Origin: Paenisporosarcina macmurdoensis
GTDB taxonomy: Bacteria > Bacillota > Bacilli > Bacillales_A > Planococcaceae
NCBI RefSeq assembly: GCF_042658845.1
Contig: NZ_JBHSRI010000003.1
Span: 62,001 to 126,000, forward strand
DNA: 64,000 nucleotides
Reading direction: 5' to 3'
Positions 52,108 to 61,460 of the stretch are shown in pieces. The number at the start of each line of letters is the position of its first letter. Positions within the stretch are counted from its first letter, which is position 1. A program made the translations under genes and the position numbers. Below the pieces are notes generated by a model. It worked only from the letters and a program-made list of their open reading frames with translations, was not told the DNA's origin and made no database searches.

Positions 52108-53100
52108 ATGATAGCATTTAATCATGTAACAAAATCATATAGTGAAGATAAAATTGCGGTTAAAGATGTTAACTTCACTGTTGAAGAAGGAAAAATCGTG
52201 GTTTTGCTTGGACCATCTGGTTGTGGGAAAACTACATTATTAAGAATGGTTAACCGATTAGAATCCATTTCGGATGGAGAAATCATTATTGGCAACGAAA
52301 ATTCAATGGATTTAGATGCGATTGAATTAAGAAGAAAAATTGGATATGTCATCCAAAGTAATGGTCTCTTCCCGAATATGACAATTGAAGAGAACGTCAT
52401 GCTTGTCCCAGATCTTCTGGGTTGGAGTAAAAAACAGAAGAAAGAACGATTTACTTATTTAATGAAACTTATCGGTCTTGACGCTGCAGATTACCGAAAA
52501 CGCTTCCCACATGAACTGTCAGGTGGTCAACAACAACGTATCGGAGTAGTGCGCGCACTTGCGGCAGATCCTCCAGTTATGTTAATGGATGAACCCTTCG
52601 GAGCACTTGATCCAATCATTCGTGAAAGAATTCAAGATGAGTTCTTGCAAATTCAACGAGAAGTGAAAAAGACGATTCTTTTTGTTAGTCATGATATTGA
52701 TGAAGCAATTAAAATGGCTGATAAAATCGTGCTTTTACGAGACGGGGAAATTATGCAATATGATACCCCTTCAGAAATGCTTGCTCATCCGAAAAACGAG
52801 TTTGTTTCTCAATTCTTTGGTAAAGATCGTGCCATAAAGAGCTTAAGCTTACACACCGTTCAAAATTTACAAGAAATTATTGGGCTTGCTCCAATCGATG
52901 AAACAATTCAGGATACAAAAACAATTAATGTCAATCAAGATTTGCGTAATACTTTGTCTATGCTGATGAATCAAGAAGCTGATCAAGTTGTCGTAACAAA
53001 TGACCAAGGTGAAAATATTGGGTCGATTACGATTGATCTTGTACAAAAGTATCTGCATTTTGAAATAAAAGGGAAACTATCCGTATCCCAGGAAGGGTGA
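52108..53100 (+). CDS. osmoprotectant ABC ATPase (OpuCA-like)
   Basis: The 330-residue ATPase has Walker A GPSGCGKTT, signature LSGGQQQRIGVVRAL, Walker B VMLMDEPFGALDP and switch His in VSHD. The C-terminal part after residue 240 is about 90 residues with one CBS-like half (TINVNQDLRNTLSML ... ADQVVVTND); usual OpuCA proteins are about 380 residues with a CBS pair that senses ionic strength. It is therefore slightly short in the regulatory region. 18 bases separate it from the first permease gene. Confidence 0.9.
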   Translation: MIAFNHVTKSYSEDKIAVKDVNFTVEEGKIVVLLGPSGCGKTTLLRMVNRLESISDGEIIIGNENSMDLDAIELRRKIGYVIQSNGLFPNMTIEENVMLVPDLLGWSKKQKKERFTYLMKLIGLDAADYRKRFPHELSGGQQQRIGVVRALAADPPVMLMDEPFGALDPIIRERIQDEFLQIQREVKKTILFVSHDIDEAIKMADKIVLLRDGEIMQYDTPSEMLAHPKNEFVSQFFGKDRAIKSLSLHTVQNLQEIIGLAPIDETIQDTKTINVNQDLRNTLSMLMNQEADQVVVTNDQGENIGSITIDLVQKYLHFEIKGKLSVSQEG

Positions 53101-53104
53101 TTCG

Positions 53105-53845
53105 GTGAATAGTAAAAAATTAATAGCCAATATATTTAAATTTTCTATTTTAGCATTGGTAATTGTCTTCTTTGTCTGGGCGATTAAGAATCAATATTTC
53201 AATTATATCTTTAGTGACTCAAGCACCTTTTTAGTGTTATTAAGACAACATATCTCACTCGTTGTTGTATCCTCCCTACTCGCTCTTATTATCGCGTTGC
53301 CAGCAGGAATTCTTATTACCAGACCAAGGTTTAGAAAAGCTGAATGGCTTGTTTCAAACATTGCGAACCTGGCTCAAACTATACCAAGTTTGGCTGTCCT
53401 TGCACTGATGATAAGTGTTTTAGGTATTGGGTTTAAGACAGCCGTTTTTGCGTTATTTATTTATTCGATTCTGCCAATCTTCAGAAATACGGTGGCTGGA
53501 CTTGATTCGATTGATAAAAACCTAATCGATGCTGCAAAAGGTATGGGTATGAAACCGCATCAAATTTTATTTCGCATTGAACTTCCAAATTCAGCTTACT
53601 CGATTCTTGCAGGAATTCGAACGGCGGTCGTATTGAATATAGGTACAGCAGCTCTTGCTTATGTAATTGGCGGCGGTGGCTTAGGCGTTTGGATTTTTAC
53701 TGGGATTCAATTATTTGATAATGGTTTCTTAATTTCTGGAGCTATTCCAGTAACCTTATTAGCGATATTCGCTGATTACTTACTTCGCAAGTTAGAAAAT
53801 GTGATTGTACCAAAAGGCTCTAGACGTGTTGCGAAACTGGAATGA
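53105..53845 (+). CDS. osmoprotectant ABC permease (OpuCD-like)
   Basis: The 246-residue second permease has six helices, the EAA loop AAKGMGMKPHQILFRIELPN and YVIGGGGLGVWIFTGIQLF. The N-terminal helix FSILALVIVFFVWAI precedes an outside loop. Start is GTG after GGAAGGGTGA. It pairs with the OpuCB-like subunit; its end lies 17 bases before the start of the binding protein. Confidence 0.9.
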   Translation: MNSKKLIANIFKFSILALVIVFFVWAIKNQYFNYIFSDSSTFLVLLRQHISLVVVSSLLALIIALPAGILITRPRFRKAEWLVSNIANLAQTIPSLAVLALMISVLGIGFKTAVFALFIYSILPIFRNTVAGLDSIDKNLIDAAKGMGMKPHQILFRIELPNSAYSILAGIRTAVVLNIGTAALAYVIGGGGLGVWIFTGIQLFDNGFLISGAIPVTLLAIFADYLLRKLENVIVPKGSRRVAKLE

Positions 53846-53862
53846 TAGGAGGTATTAATTTT

Positions 53863-54771
53863 GTGAATAAATTACTCAAACTAATCCCCCTAATAATGAT
53901 AACGGTTATACTTTCGGCCTGTTCTAATTTTGGAGTTGCTGGAAAAGAAGTTACCGTAGGGGGTAAAAATTTTACTGAGCAATATTTATTATCCGAAATG
54001 ACTGGCTTCTTATTAAAAGAAGAAGGCTTTAAAGTAAATCAAATGAATAACCTAGGTAGTAGTGTCGTTCGTTCTGCGTTAGAAAATGGACAAGTAGACT
54101 TGATGTGGGAATATACCGGAACAGCACTCATCACGTACATGGGCCAAGAACCTGTAACCGACCCTGACAAAGCGTATGAAATTGTTAAAGACATTGATAG
54201 CAAGGAAGGCATTCATTGGATGAACATGTCCAAAGTCAATAACACGTATGCCTTGGCATTAAGAAGTGAAACTTCCAAAGAACTTGGCATAGTGTCTATA
54301 AGTGACTTAGCAGACTACATCAATAAAAACCCTGGCAAGTTAACAATTGCATCGGATGCGGAATTTGCTAATCGACCAGACGGTTTAAAAGGTGTAGAAA
54401 AAATGTATGGATTTGAAATGGGTTCTAGCCAAATTAAACAAATGGATATCGGCTTAACCCAAAGAGCTCTAAACAATGAGCAAGTCGAAGTTTCCGTTGC
54501 CTTTGAAACAGATGCAACCATTAAAAACTATGATTTAGTGACATTGGAAGATGACCAACAATTCTTTCCACCTTATCGAGCAGCTGTTGCCATTAGCCAG
54601 GAAATGCACGAAAAATATCCTGAAATTGAAGAAATCACAGCTCAACTATCTGACAAGCTCACTAGTGACATCATGAGAGATTTAAATTATCGCGTTGATA
54701 TTAAAGGCGAGAGCGTCTCTGTTGTAGCCTATGAGTGGCTAGTCGAAAACGGCTTATTGGAAGAAGAATAA
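53863..54771 (+). CDS. osmoprotectant-binding lipoprotein (OpuCC-like)
   Basis: The 302-residue lipoprotein has a lipobox ILSACS and the quaternary-amine-binding fold: VGGKNFTEQYLLSEM near residue 40, NLGSSVVRSALENGQVDLMWEYTGT, and NNEQVEVSVAFETDA. These residues belong to the OpuBC/OpuCC group that binds carnitine, choline or betaine. Start is GTG at 53863 behind ATAGGAGG; the ATG at 53842 belongs to the overlap with the permease end. It is last in the operon, unlike the opp/liv/aap operons here. Confidence 0.92.
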   Translation: MNKLLKLIPLIMITVILSACSNFGVAGKEVTVGGKNFTEQYLLSEMTGFLLKEEGFKVNQMNNLGSSVVRSALENGQVDLMWEYTGTALITYMGQEPVTDPDKAYEIVKDIDSKEGIHWMNMSKVNNTYALALRSETSKELGIVSISDLADYINKNPGKLTIASDAEFANRPDGLKGVEKMYGFEMGSSQIKQMDIGLTQRALNNEQVEVSVAFETDATIKNYDLVTLEDDQQFFPPYRAAVAISQEMHEKYPEIEEITAQLSDKLTSDIMRDLNYRVDIKGESVSVVAYEWLVENGLLEEE

Positions 54772-54789
54772 GAATTATAGATAAATAAG

Positions 54790-54820
54790 AAAAACCGGGC
54801 AAAACGCGCCCGGTCCTTTT
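54790..54820 (+). terminator. opu operon terminator
   Basis: ACCGGGC (54794-54800) pairs with GCCCGGT (54808-54814), then CCTTTT. It is nearly identical to the liv terminator, flanks included. Confidence 0.85.
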
Positions 54821-54843
54821 AAGAAGAGTAACCATAGCAGCCT

Positions 54844-55212
54844 GTTGATTTTCGCTACGGTGGACGCTTTTCGCGGGGCACGGCTTCAGTCTCCTCGTCA
54901 CTGCGTTCCTGCGGGGTCTTCAGCTCATGCTATTCCCGCAGAAGTCGCCACCTGCGCTTCAATCAACTAATATAGATGGCAACTACGATTATAGGGTGGT
55001 TCTATCTCTAGCTTAACTTAGAATCATTTATTCGTGTCTTAGCAATAAGCAAGTGATTTTCTTTTTGGTTACCTACTCACTTCATGGATTGTAGTGGAAG
55101 GCGGCGACTCCAGCGGGATCAGCGGGTCAGGTGAGACCCCGCAGATCGCGAAGCGACCGAGGAGGCTCACCGCCCGCCCCGCGGAAAGCGTCCGTCTGAA
55201 GCGAAAATCAAC
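54844..55212. mobile_element. GC-rich inverted-arm repeat element, copy B (MITE-like)
   Basis: This 369-bp element shares ends and most of its body with 34708-35095. The left arm (GTTGATTTTCGC, GGACGCTTTTCGCGGGGC, CTCCTCGTCACTGCG, CTGCGGGGTCTT) is the reverse complement, with changes, of the right arm (AAGACCCCGCAG-like GAGACCCCGCAG, GCGAAGCGACCGAGGAGG, GCCCCGCGGAAAGCGTCC, GCGAAAATCAAC). The ~115-base centre is AT-rich. No gene is present. Such sequences are widespread in Bacillales; mobility is inferred. Confidence 0.65.
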
Positions 55213-55225
55213 CTCTACTAATTAT

Positions 55226-55279
55226 AAAAGGGAACTGCCTTTAGTCATATTTTATGACTTTTAGGACAGCCCCTTTTTT
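55226..55279. terminator. hairpin downstream of spoVR
   Basis: AAAAGGG / CCCCTTTTTT outer stem and AGTCAT/ATGACT inner stem. It lies 25 bases past the spoVR stop and resembles 38385-38437. Confidence 0.65.
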
Positions 55280-55304
55280 CTATGGTAATATATATTCCCT
55301 CTTT

Positions 55305-56705
55305 TTATAGAGAACGTCGTTGAATTTTTTTACCATCAAACGAAAATATAATGGGTCTATTTTCAACGTACGTTTCTACATGCACAGAGCGTCCCCACAA
55401 TTGATAAATATATGGCAGCACATTTTCTAAGTAGCGAGGATCTAGTTCAGTTCCCTCATAGCCATGTTTTAAATAAAGTTCTCCGTTTCGTGAATAGTCT
55501 CCATTTTCAACGACGATGTATGGAAAACTTCCATTTACCCGCATAGAGATGAGTTGGTCTCTTACATGTTCATAATCCTTATCGGTAACTTGATAATTCC
55601 CGCCCTTTTTCTCAAACAAATACAGATCTTCTTGCTTAACTAATTCCTTCGTTAAATAATTTCGAATGAAAGAAATGTCTGATTCAATTTCTCTTACTTC
55701 AAACATTTTATCTCGACCGGAATTCAACTTAACCCCATGTTTCATCATTTCTTTAGTTGGATGATTGTATCGCTTTTCAATGTCTTCAAAAATTTTCAAT
55801 CCTAAATAATAAGGATTAATGGTAGTTTTCGAAGGTTGAACAACGTTCGCATTTAATGTAGCAAACTCAATCGTTTCATCAGTTGTTAAATCCATCTCTC
55901 TTAATATCCGTTGATGCCAGAATGTTGCCCAACCTTCATTCATAATTTTCGTTTCTAGCTGTGGCCAAAAATAGAGCATTTCTTCTCGCATCATGGTTAA
56001 GATGTCACGCTGCCAGTCTTCTAGTTCTCGACTGTACTCTTCGATAAATAGTAAGAGGTCTTTTTCTGGCTTCGGTGGGAATTTTTTTCGCTTTTGGATT
56101 ACGGTCTTCTTATCGATTGGTGGTTGACCCACATTCCATAAATCATCGTACGGTGTCTTCCGTACAACTTCTTCTTCATCTTCTTCATCTAAACTGTAGT
56201 CTGGTAATTTAGGTCTAATAATGGATGGATCAATATGTTCTTGAATCGCTAAAACAGCATCTAAAAAACTTTCAACTTCATCTTTTCCATGGAGCATTTC
56301 ATAGCTGGCAATTCGCTCAGCAGTTGCCGTCATGCTTTCCACCATATCACGTCTCGTATTGGAAAAACGGACATTGTTCTTGAAGAAATCACAGTGCGCT
56401 AGCACATGCGCAATGATGAGCTTATTTTGCATAAGACTGTTGGTATCAAGCAAAAATGCATAACAAGGATTTGAATTGATAACAAGTTCGTAAATTTGGC
56501 TTAACCCAAAATCGTATTGCAGCTTCATCTTATGAAATTGCTTTCCAAAACTCCAATGTGTAAAACGGGTTGGCATTCCGTATGCACCAAACGTATAAAT
56601 AATATCAGCAGGACAAATTTCGTAACGCATCGGATAATAATCAAGGCCAAATCCAGATGCAATTTCCGTAATTTCAGCAATAGCATGATGAATATTTTTT
56701 TCCAT
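55305..56705 (-). CDS. spoVR: SpoVR family protein
   Basis: The 466-residue protein is SpoVR, needed for proper spore cortex in B. subtilis. Recognisable segments are GLDYYPMRYEICPADIIYTF, HVLAHCDFFKNN, MNEGWATFWHQRI and NPYYLGLKIFEDI, with conserved His and Glu residues that suggest metal binding. ATG follows GGAGGGA. It follows yhbH by 54 bases on the same strand, and yhbH follows prkA. The same trio exists in E. coli as ycgB, yeaH and yeaG. Confidence 0.95.
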   Translation of the reverse strand: MEKNIHHAIAEITEIASGFGLDYYPMRYEICPADIIYTFGAYGMPTRFTHWSFGKQFHKMKLQYDFGLSQIYELVINSNPCYAFLLDTNSLMQNKLIIAHVLAHCDFFKNNVRFSNTRRDMVESMTATAERIASYEMLHGKDEVESFLDAVLAIQEHIDPSIIRPKLPDYSLDEEDEEEVVRKTPYDDLWNVGQPPIDKKTVIQKRKKFPPKPEKDLLLFIEEYSRELEDWQRDILTMMREEMLYFWPQLETKIMNEGWATFWHQRILREMDLTTDETIEFATLNANVVQPSKTTINPYYLGLKIFEDIEKRYNHPTKEMMKHGVKLNSGRDKMFEVREIESDISFIRNYLTKELVKQEDLYLFEKKGGNYQVTDKDYEHVRDQLISMRVNGSFPYIVVENGDYSRNGELYLKHGYEGTELDPRYLENVLPYIYQLWGRSVHVETYVENRPIIFSFDGKKIQRRSL

Positions 56706-56759
56706 GAACTCAATCCCTCCGAGTGTTTTTTCGTTGACTAGTGCATCACAACACCCGGA

Positions 56760-57923
56760 TTATACTGGGGCTTTGTCTGGTTGAAAGAAGCTTTTCAGTG
56801 CATCATAAACATGGCTTTTATCTTTTAAAACATAATGACGAAATTTAGGATTGGCAATATTTTTATAGGTAGACATTAAGGTTGAATATCGGCTATGTGT
56901 ATTCACTTCGCCATAACCAAACATGCTCGATACTTCCATGAGTTCATTTACAAGCTTTATACATTTCTCATTATCGCTTGGCATATTTTCACCATCCGAA
57001 AAGTGAACAGGGTAAATATTATATCGTGCAGGACTGTATTTTTGTTTAATCAGTTCTAATGCTTTCAGATAGGCGGACGAACAAGTTGTTCCACCGCTCT
57101 CTCCTTTTGTGAAAAACGCTTCTTCTGTCACCACTTTTGCTTGTGTATGATGGGCAATAAATTCAATTTCGACTGTTTCGTATCGAGACCGTAAAAATTT
57201 AGTCATCCAGAAAAAGAAACTTCTAGCCATATATTTTTCAAAAGCACCCATAGAAGCACTGGTATCCATCATCGCTAAAACAACCGCTTTGGATTCAGGT
57301 TTTACTACATCATTCCACGTTTTGAAACGCAGATCTTCATTATGAATGGGTGAAATTTGAGCTTTACCTTTCATTGCATTTCGTTTAATTGCCGTTAATA
57401 TCGTACTCTTTTTATCAATATTGCCCATAAGCCCTTTTTTCCGAATATCATTAAAATCAATTTTATCTGTTGTAATCTCTGCTTGCTCTTTTTGTTTTAA
57501 ATTCGGTAATTCTAACTCTTTGAAAAGAACCTCTTCTAATTCTGCCATAGTGACTTCCGCTTCATAAAAATCGTCTCCAGCTTGGTCCCCTGCTTTCTTT
57601 CCTTTTCCAGCACCATTTTCCCCATCATCTGAACCCCGAGCGACTACATCGCCTACTTGACTATCGCCATTACCTTGACCAACATGTTTTGATTTATCGT
57701 AATTGTATCGAATTTTGTATTCGTCCAATGAACGAATTGGGATTTTTATTACATCTCGTCCATTCGACATAATAATACTTTCCTCACTAATTAAGTCAGG
57801 CAAATTATTCTTAATGGCTTCTTTTACTTTGTCTATATGACGTTGCTGATCTTGATGCCCTTTACGATGGAGAGACCAGTTTTCCTGTGAAATGACATAA
57901 TGATTCTCTTGTTTGTCGTTCAT
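56760..57923 (-). CDS. yhbH: sporulation protein YhbH, VWA-like (YeaH family)
   Basis: The 387-residue protein has an N-terminal region with VISQENWSLHRKGHQDQQRH, a Gly/Asp-rich linker (residues ~85-120) and a VWA-type domain with the MIDAS motif MMDTSASMG and later PVHFSDGENMPSDNEK. It works with PrkA and SpoVR in an unclear stress/sporulation pathway. The ATG at 57923 is taken; a GTG at 57935 lies within the ribosome site. A terminator stands between prkA and this gene, so it has its own or read-through expression. Confidence 0.93.
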   Translation of the reverse strand: MNDKQENHYVISQENWSLHRKGHQDQQRHIDKVKEAIKNNLPDLISEESIIMSNGRDVIKIPIRSLDEYKIRYNYDKSKHVGQGNGDSQVGDVVARGSDDGENGAGKGKKAGDQAGDDFYEAEVTMAELEEVLFKELELPNLKQKEQAEITTDKIDFNDIRKKGLMGNIDKKSTILTAIKRNAMKGKAQISPIHNEDLRFKTWNDVVKPESKAVVLAMMDTSASMGAFEKYMARSFFFWMTKFLRSRYETVEIEFIAHHTQAKVVTEEAFFTKGESGGTTCSSAYLKALELIKQKYSPARYNIYPVHFSDGENMPSDNEKCIKLVNELMEVSSMFGYGEVNTHSRYSTLMSTYKNIANPKFRHYVLKDKSHVYDALKSFFQPDKAPV

Positions 57924-58010
57924 TTCTATCCACACCCATCTATTATTAGAAAGTTTTTAATTTCCTTATACTATGCTATGGCAAACAAGTTATTGCCATC
58001 ACCTAATAAA

Positions 58011-58043
58011 TAAAAAAACAAGACTAATGACAATTAGTCTTGT
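58011..58043 (-). terminator. terminator between prkA and yhbH
   Basis: ACAAGACTAAT pairs perfectly with ATTAGTCTTGT around GACA, and the minus strand continues with T7. Confidence 0.85.
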
Positions 58044-58052
58044 CTCAAGAAT

Positions 58053-59948
58053 TTATCGATTAAGCAGGCTACCCACGTAGCGTAATAATTCATTGGCTGA
58101 AATAGAATTATAGCCATGTTCATCAATCAGTCTTGCCACTACTTCGTTAACCTTTTTAAGATGTGATTCATCCGGCGTTTTGGATGAAGTGGTAATTTTG
58201 ACAACATCTTTTAAATCCGCAAACAGTTTCTTTTGAATCGCTTCACGTAACCGTTCATGGGAATTGTATTCAAAACGTTTTCCTTTTCTCGCATAAGCAG
58301 ACAGGCGAATGAGGATTTCTTCTCTAAATGCTTTTTTCGCATTTTCAGAAATACCAATTTGTTCTTCGATAGAACGCATTAATTTTTCGTCTGGATTCAG
58401 TTCTTCTCCAGTTAGTGGGTCTCTGAGTTTGTTTTTATTGCAGAACGCTTCTACATTATCAAGATAGTTATCCATTAATGTGATGGCAGACTCTTCATAC
58501 GAATAAACGAAGGCTTTTTGAATTTCTTTTTTAGCAATTTCATCATATTCTTTTCTCGCAATGGCAATATAATTTAAATATTTGTCGCGATCTTCTTGAG
58601 AAATGGACGCGTGTTGATCAAGTCCATCCTTCAGTGCGCGTAAAACATCGAGTGCATTAATCGATGGAACATCTTTCCGAATCATGGCCGACGAAATCCG
58701 GTTGATGACATAACGCGGATCTATTCCGTTCATGCCTTCGTTCGGAAACTCTTTATTTAATTCCTCAACGTCAATTTGGTTAAACCCCTCTACGGCTTCA
58801 CCATCGTACAGACGCATTTTCTTCACAATATCAATCCCTTGTTTTTTAGGGACTTCAAGTCTTGTTAAGATTGAAAAAATCGCAGCAGCTCTAAGTGCAT
58901 GTGGGGCAATATGAACATGCGTCATGTCACTATCACGAATCATTTTTTCATAAATACGTTCTTCCTGACTCACTTTCAGATTATAAGGAATGGGCATAAC
59001 GATAATTCTAGAGTGAAGTGCCTCATTCTTTTTATTGGAAATGAATGAACGATACTCTGTTTCATTGGTATGAGCTACAATCATCTCGTCTGCACTAATT
59101 AAAGCAAACCTGCCAGCTTTAAAATTCCCCTCTTGTGTCAACGATAATAAATGCCAAAGAAACTTCTCATCTAGTTTCAAAATTTCTTGAAATTCCATGA
59201 TGCCACGGTTTGCTTTATTCAATTCACCATCAAAGCGATATGCTCGTGGATCTGATTCTGATCCAAACTCAGCTATCGTAGAAAAATCGATGCTTCCTGT
59301 TAAATCAGCGATATCCTGTGATTTCGGATCAGACGGCGTAAAAGTTCCAATCCCAACGCGTTTATCCTCAGAGAATAAAATACGTTCCACCAGCACATCT
59401 TCAATACATCCTTCATATTCCTTATCAAGCCTCATCGTATTCAATGGAGATAAACTACCCTCAATACGAATTCCAAATTCTTTAGTAAATTCATCCCGTA
59501 AATGCTGAGGAATTAAGTGTAGAGGATCTTCATGCATCGGACAGCCCTTTATAGCGTATACCGCTCCGTCATCTGTCTTAGAGTATCTTTCAAGTCCTCT
59601 TTTCAGCAATGTCACAATGGACGATTTACCTCCACTTACAGGTCCCATTAATAAGAGAATGCGTTTCCGAACATCCAATCTTTTGGCTGCAGGATGAAAA
59701 TATTCTTCGACAAGTCTTTCGATTGATGTTTCGAGTCCAAATATTTCTTCCCCGAAGAAATGATACAATTTTTGCCCGTCTCTTTCTGTTAAACCAGAGC
59801 TATTGATCATATTATATACGCGAGAATGAGCCATCTGGGCAACAACTGGTCTTTCCTTCACAATGGCTAAGTAATCAGCAAACGTGCCTTCCCACTTAAG
59901 GTTGTTTTCTTCTTCACGGTAGCTCTTCACCTTACTTAAAATATCCAA
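58053..59948 (-). CDS. prkA: PrkA, AAA+ serine protein kinase-like protein
   Basis: The 631-residue PrkA has a Walker A GPVSGGKSS at about residues 103-111, AAA+ motifs (LNKANRGIMEFQEILKLDEKFL; ISADEMIVAHTNE) and the C-terminal PrkA domain after residue 380. It was described as a Ser protein kinase of spores and has also been reported as an ATP-dependent protease. Start is TTG, six to seven bases after GGAGGG. A sigma-E-like promoter lies upstream (59981-60007). First of the prkA-yhbH-spoVR set. Confidence 0.95.
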   Translation of the reverse strand: MDILSKVKSYREEENNLKWEGTFADYLAIVKERPVVAQMAHSRVYNMINSSGLTERDGQKLYHFFGEEIFGLETSIERLVEEYFHPAAKRLDVRKRILLLMGPVSGGKSSIVTLLKRGLERYSKTDDGAVYAIKGCPMHEDPLHLIPQHLRDEFTKEFGIRIEGSLSPLNTMRLDKEYEGCIEDVLVERILFSEDKRVGIGTFTPSDPKSQDIADLTGSIDFSTIAEFGSESDPRAYRFDGELNKANRGIMEFQEILKLDEKFLWHLLSLTQEGNFKAGRFALISADEMIVAHTNETEYRSFISNKKNEALHSRIIVMPIPYNLKVSQEERIYEKMIRDSDMTHVHIAPHALRAAAIFSILTRLEVPKKQGIDIVKKMRLYDGEAVEGFNQIDVEELNKEFPNEGMNGIDPRYVINRISSAMIRKDVPSINALDVLRALKDGLDQHASISQEDRDKYLNYIAIARKEYDEIAKKEIQKAFVYSYEESAITLMDNYLDNVEAFCNKNKLRDPLTGEELNPDEKLMRSIEEQIGISENAKKAFREEILIRLSAYARKGKRFEYNSHERLREAIQKKLFADLKDVVKITTSSKTPDESHLKKVNEVVARLIDEHGYNSISANELLRYVGSLLNR

Positions 59949-59980
59949 TCTATTCCCTCCAGTCAGGGTTTGGTTTCTTC

Positions 59981-60007
59981 ATAGTATGAAAATAGACAAC
60001 TTATGAT
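59981..60007 (-). promoter_or_regulatory. probable sigma-E-type promoter of prkA
   Basis: On the minus strand ATCATAA (60007-60001), 12 bases, then CATACTAT (59988-59981), which matches the mother-cell -10 CATACAAT at 7 of 8. The prkA gene of B. subtilis is sigma-E dependent. Confidence 0.5.
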
Positions 60008-60300
60008 ACCGATACTTAGAGATATTACAGGTAGTTAAATATAAATTTTTCCATTAGATTTAGGTATTATGTACATACGTAAAAAAGGAAACTAGCAACG
60101 AGTTAGTTGCTGGCTTCCTTTTTTAATACTGATTTGAGTCAATTCATCATTCATAAAACCGAATGAAAACACAAACATTTTATAATACAGAATCTGTCGA
60201 TTTTCGTTACGGGGTGGTACTACCCTTAAATTTAAATGAAATTCTTAATAAATTCAAAGTCATACCACTTCAAATATTCATTAAGATCAATACATATTTT
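60008..60300. other. intergenic region with a terminator and a repeat remnant
   Basis: A hairpin with AAAAAAGGAA / TTCCTTTTTT ends lies at 60081-60124 and probably serves the oxidoreductase gene on the minus strand. GATTTTCGTTACGGGGTGG at 60198-60216 resembles the left end of the GC-rich elements (GATTTTCGCTACGGTGGACG), probably a decayed copy. No gene. Confidence 0.5.
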
Positions 60301-61239
60301 TTATTTTTTTATTTGAATAACAATTTTTCCACGAGCATGATGTGTCTCGCTTAATGCATGTGCTTCTTTAAGACTTTTTTCATTAAAGTCAAATGATTTA
60401 CCAATCACAACTTTAAGTTCTCCAGTTTCATACATATGAGCTAAGTGCTGCAATTGTTCACCTTTTGGTTCTAGCCAAACAAATCCAGCATCCACTTGGT
60501 GTCTTTGTGCCTCTTCTTCTGAAGGTGGTTGAGCAATCGAAACTAATTTGCCGTTTGGTTTTAACACCTTGTAACTATTTGATTGAATATCTCCACCCAT
60601 TGAATCTAAAACAATATCAAAGTCAGTAAGAATTTCACTGAATTCTTCTTCTTTATAATTAATGACCATATCTGCACCCAATGACTTAAGAAATTCCATA
60701 TTTTTCTCACTAGCCGTCGTTGCCACGTAAGCACCGAATGACTTGGCAATTTGTATAGCAAAGGTTCCAACGCCACCTGCTCCTGCATGAATCAAGACTT
60801 TATCATCTTTTTTAATTCCACTAAAATCCACTAAACACTGCCAAGCAGTTAGTCCGGCTAGTGGAATAGCTGCCGCGTCTTCAAAGCTCATGGCAGATGG
60901 CATATGAGCAAGTAAGTTTTCTTCTACCGCAACATATTCAGCATACGTTCCTTGTCTTGTCGTCGCCGGTCTACTGAATACTCTGTCGCCGACTTCAAAA
61001 TTTGAAACGTTCTTTCCTTTTTCAGCAATAATTCCCGCAGCATCCCAACCAAGAATAATTGGAAACTCAAAAGGAAGCATCTCTTTTAAATAACCAGCAC
61101 GTAATTTCCAATCGATTGGATTAATCGATGTTGCATGAATTTCAAGAAGGACTTGGTCATCTTGAATAATCGGTAGCGCGATTTCTCTTTCTTGTAGTAC
61201 TTCTTTTTCACCGTATTGATCAATAACAATTGCTTTCAT
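60301..61239 (-). CDS. NADP-dependent quinone-oxidoreductase-type MDR enzyme
   Basis: The 312-residue medium-chain dehydrogenase/reductase has the NADPH-binding HAGAGGVGTFAIQIAKSFGA near residues 150-170, SINPIDWKLRAGYL and GWDAAGIIAEKG in the catalytic domain, and no zinc-binding cysteine cluster, so it belongs to the quinone oxidoreductase branch. It reduces quinones or enones. ATG follows TGGAGG. Substrate unknown. It is a single-gene unit. Confidence 0.9.
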   Translation of the reverse strand: MKAIVIDQYGEKEVLQEREIALPIIQDDQVLLEIHATSINPIDWKLRAGYLKEMLPFEFPIILGWDAAGIIAEKGKNVSNFEVGDRVFSRPATTRQGTYAEYVAVEENLLAHMPSAMSFEDAAAIPLAGLTAWQCLVDFSGIKKDDKVLIHAGAGGVGTFAIQIAKSFGAYVATTASEKNMEFLKSLGADMVINYKEEEFSEILTDFDIVLDSMGGDIQSNSYKVLKPNGKLVSIAQPPSEEEAQRHQVDAGFVWLEPKGEQLQHLAHMYETGELKVVIGKSFDFNEKSLKEAHALSETHHARGKIVIQIKK

Positions 61240-61460
61240 TTAAAAACCTCCATTTTTTGTATTTCGAATAAAGAGTAAGTCTAACAAACATAAAGAATCA
61301 AGTCATTTTATATGATTGGCAAAAAATTTCTTTGTATACCTGCACAAGTTTCACAGTGAAACCAAAAAAAAAATTAATTTTTTTTCATAATTTCTTGTAC
61401 ATTATTGCTTCATTTTGAAGCATGTTAAGAAGGTACGAAAAAGTTGAGAGGAGTTTTTTC

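Noticed and set aside
60198..60225. T-box-like GGGTGGTAC
   Set aside because: No T-box leader parts surround it, the following gene is on the other strand, and the sequence is better explained as a remnant of the GC-rich repeat.
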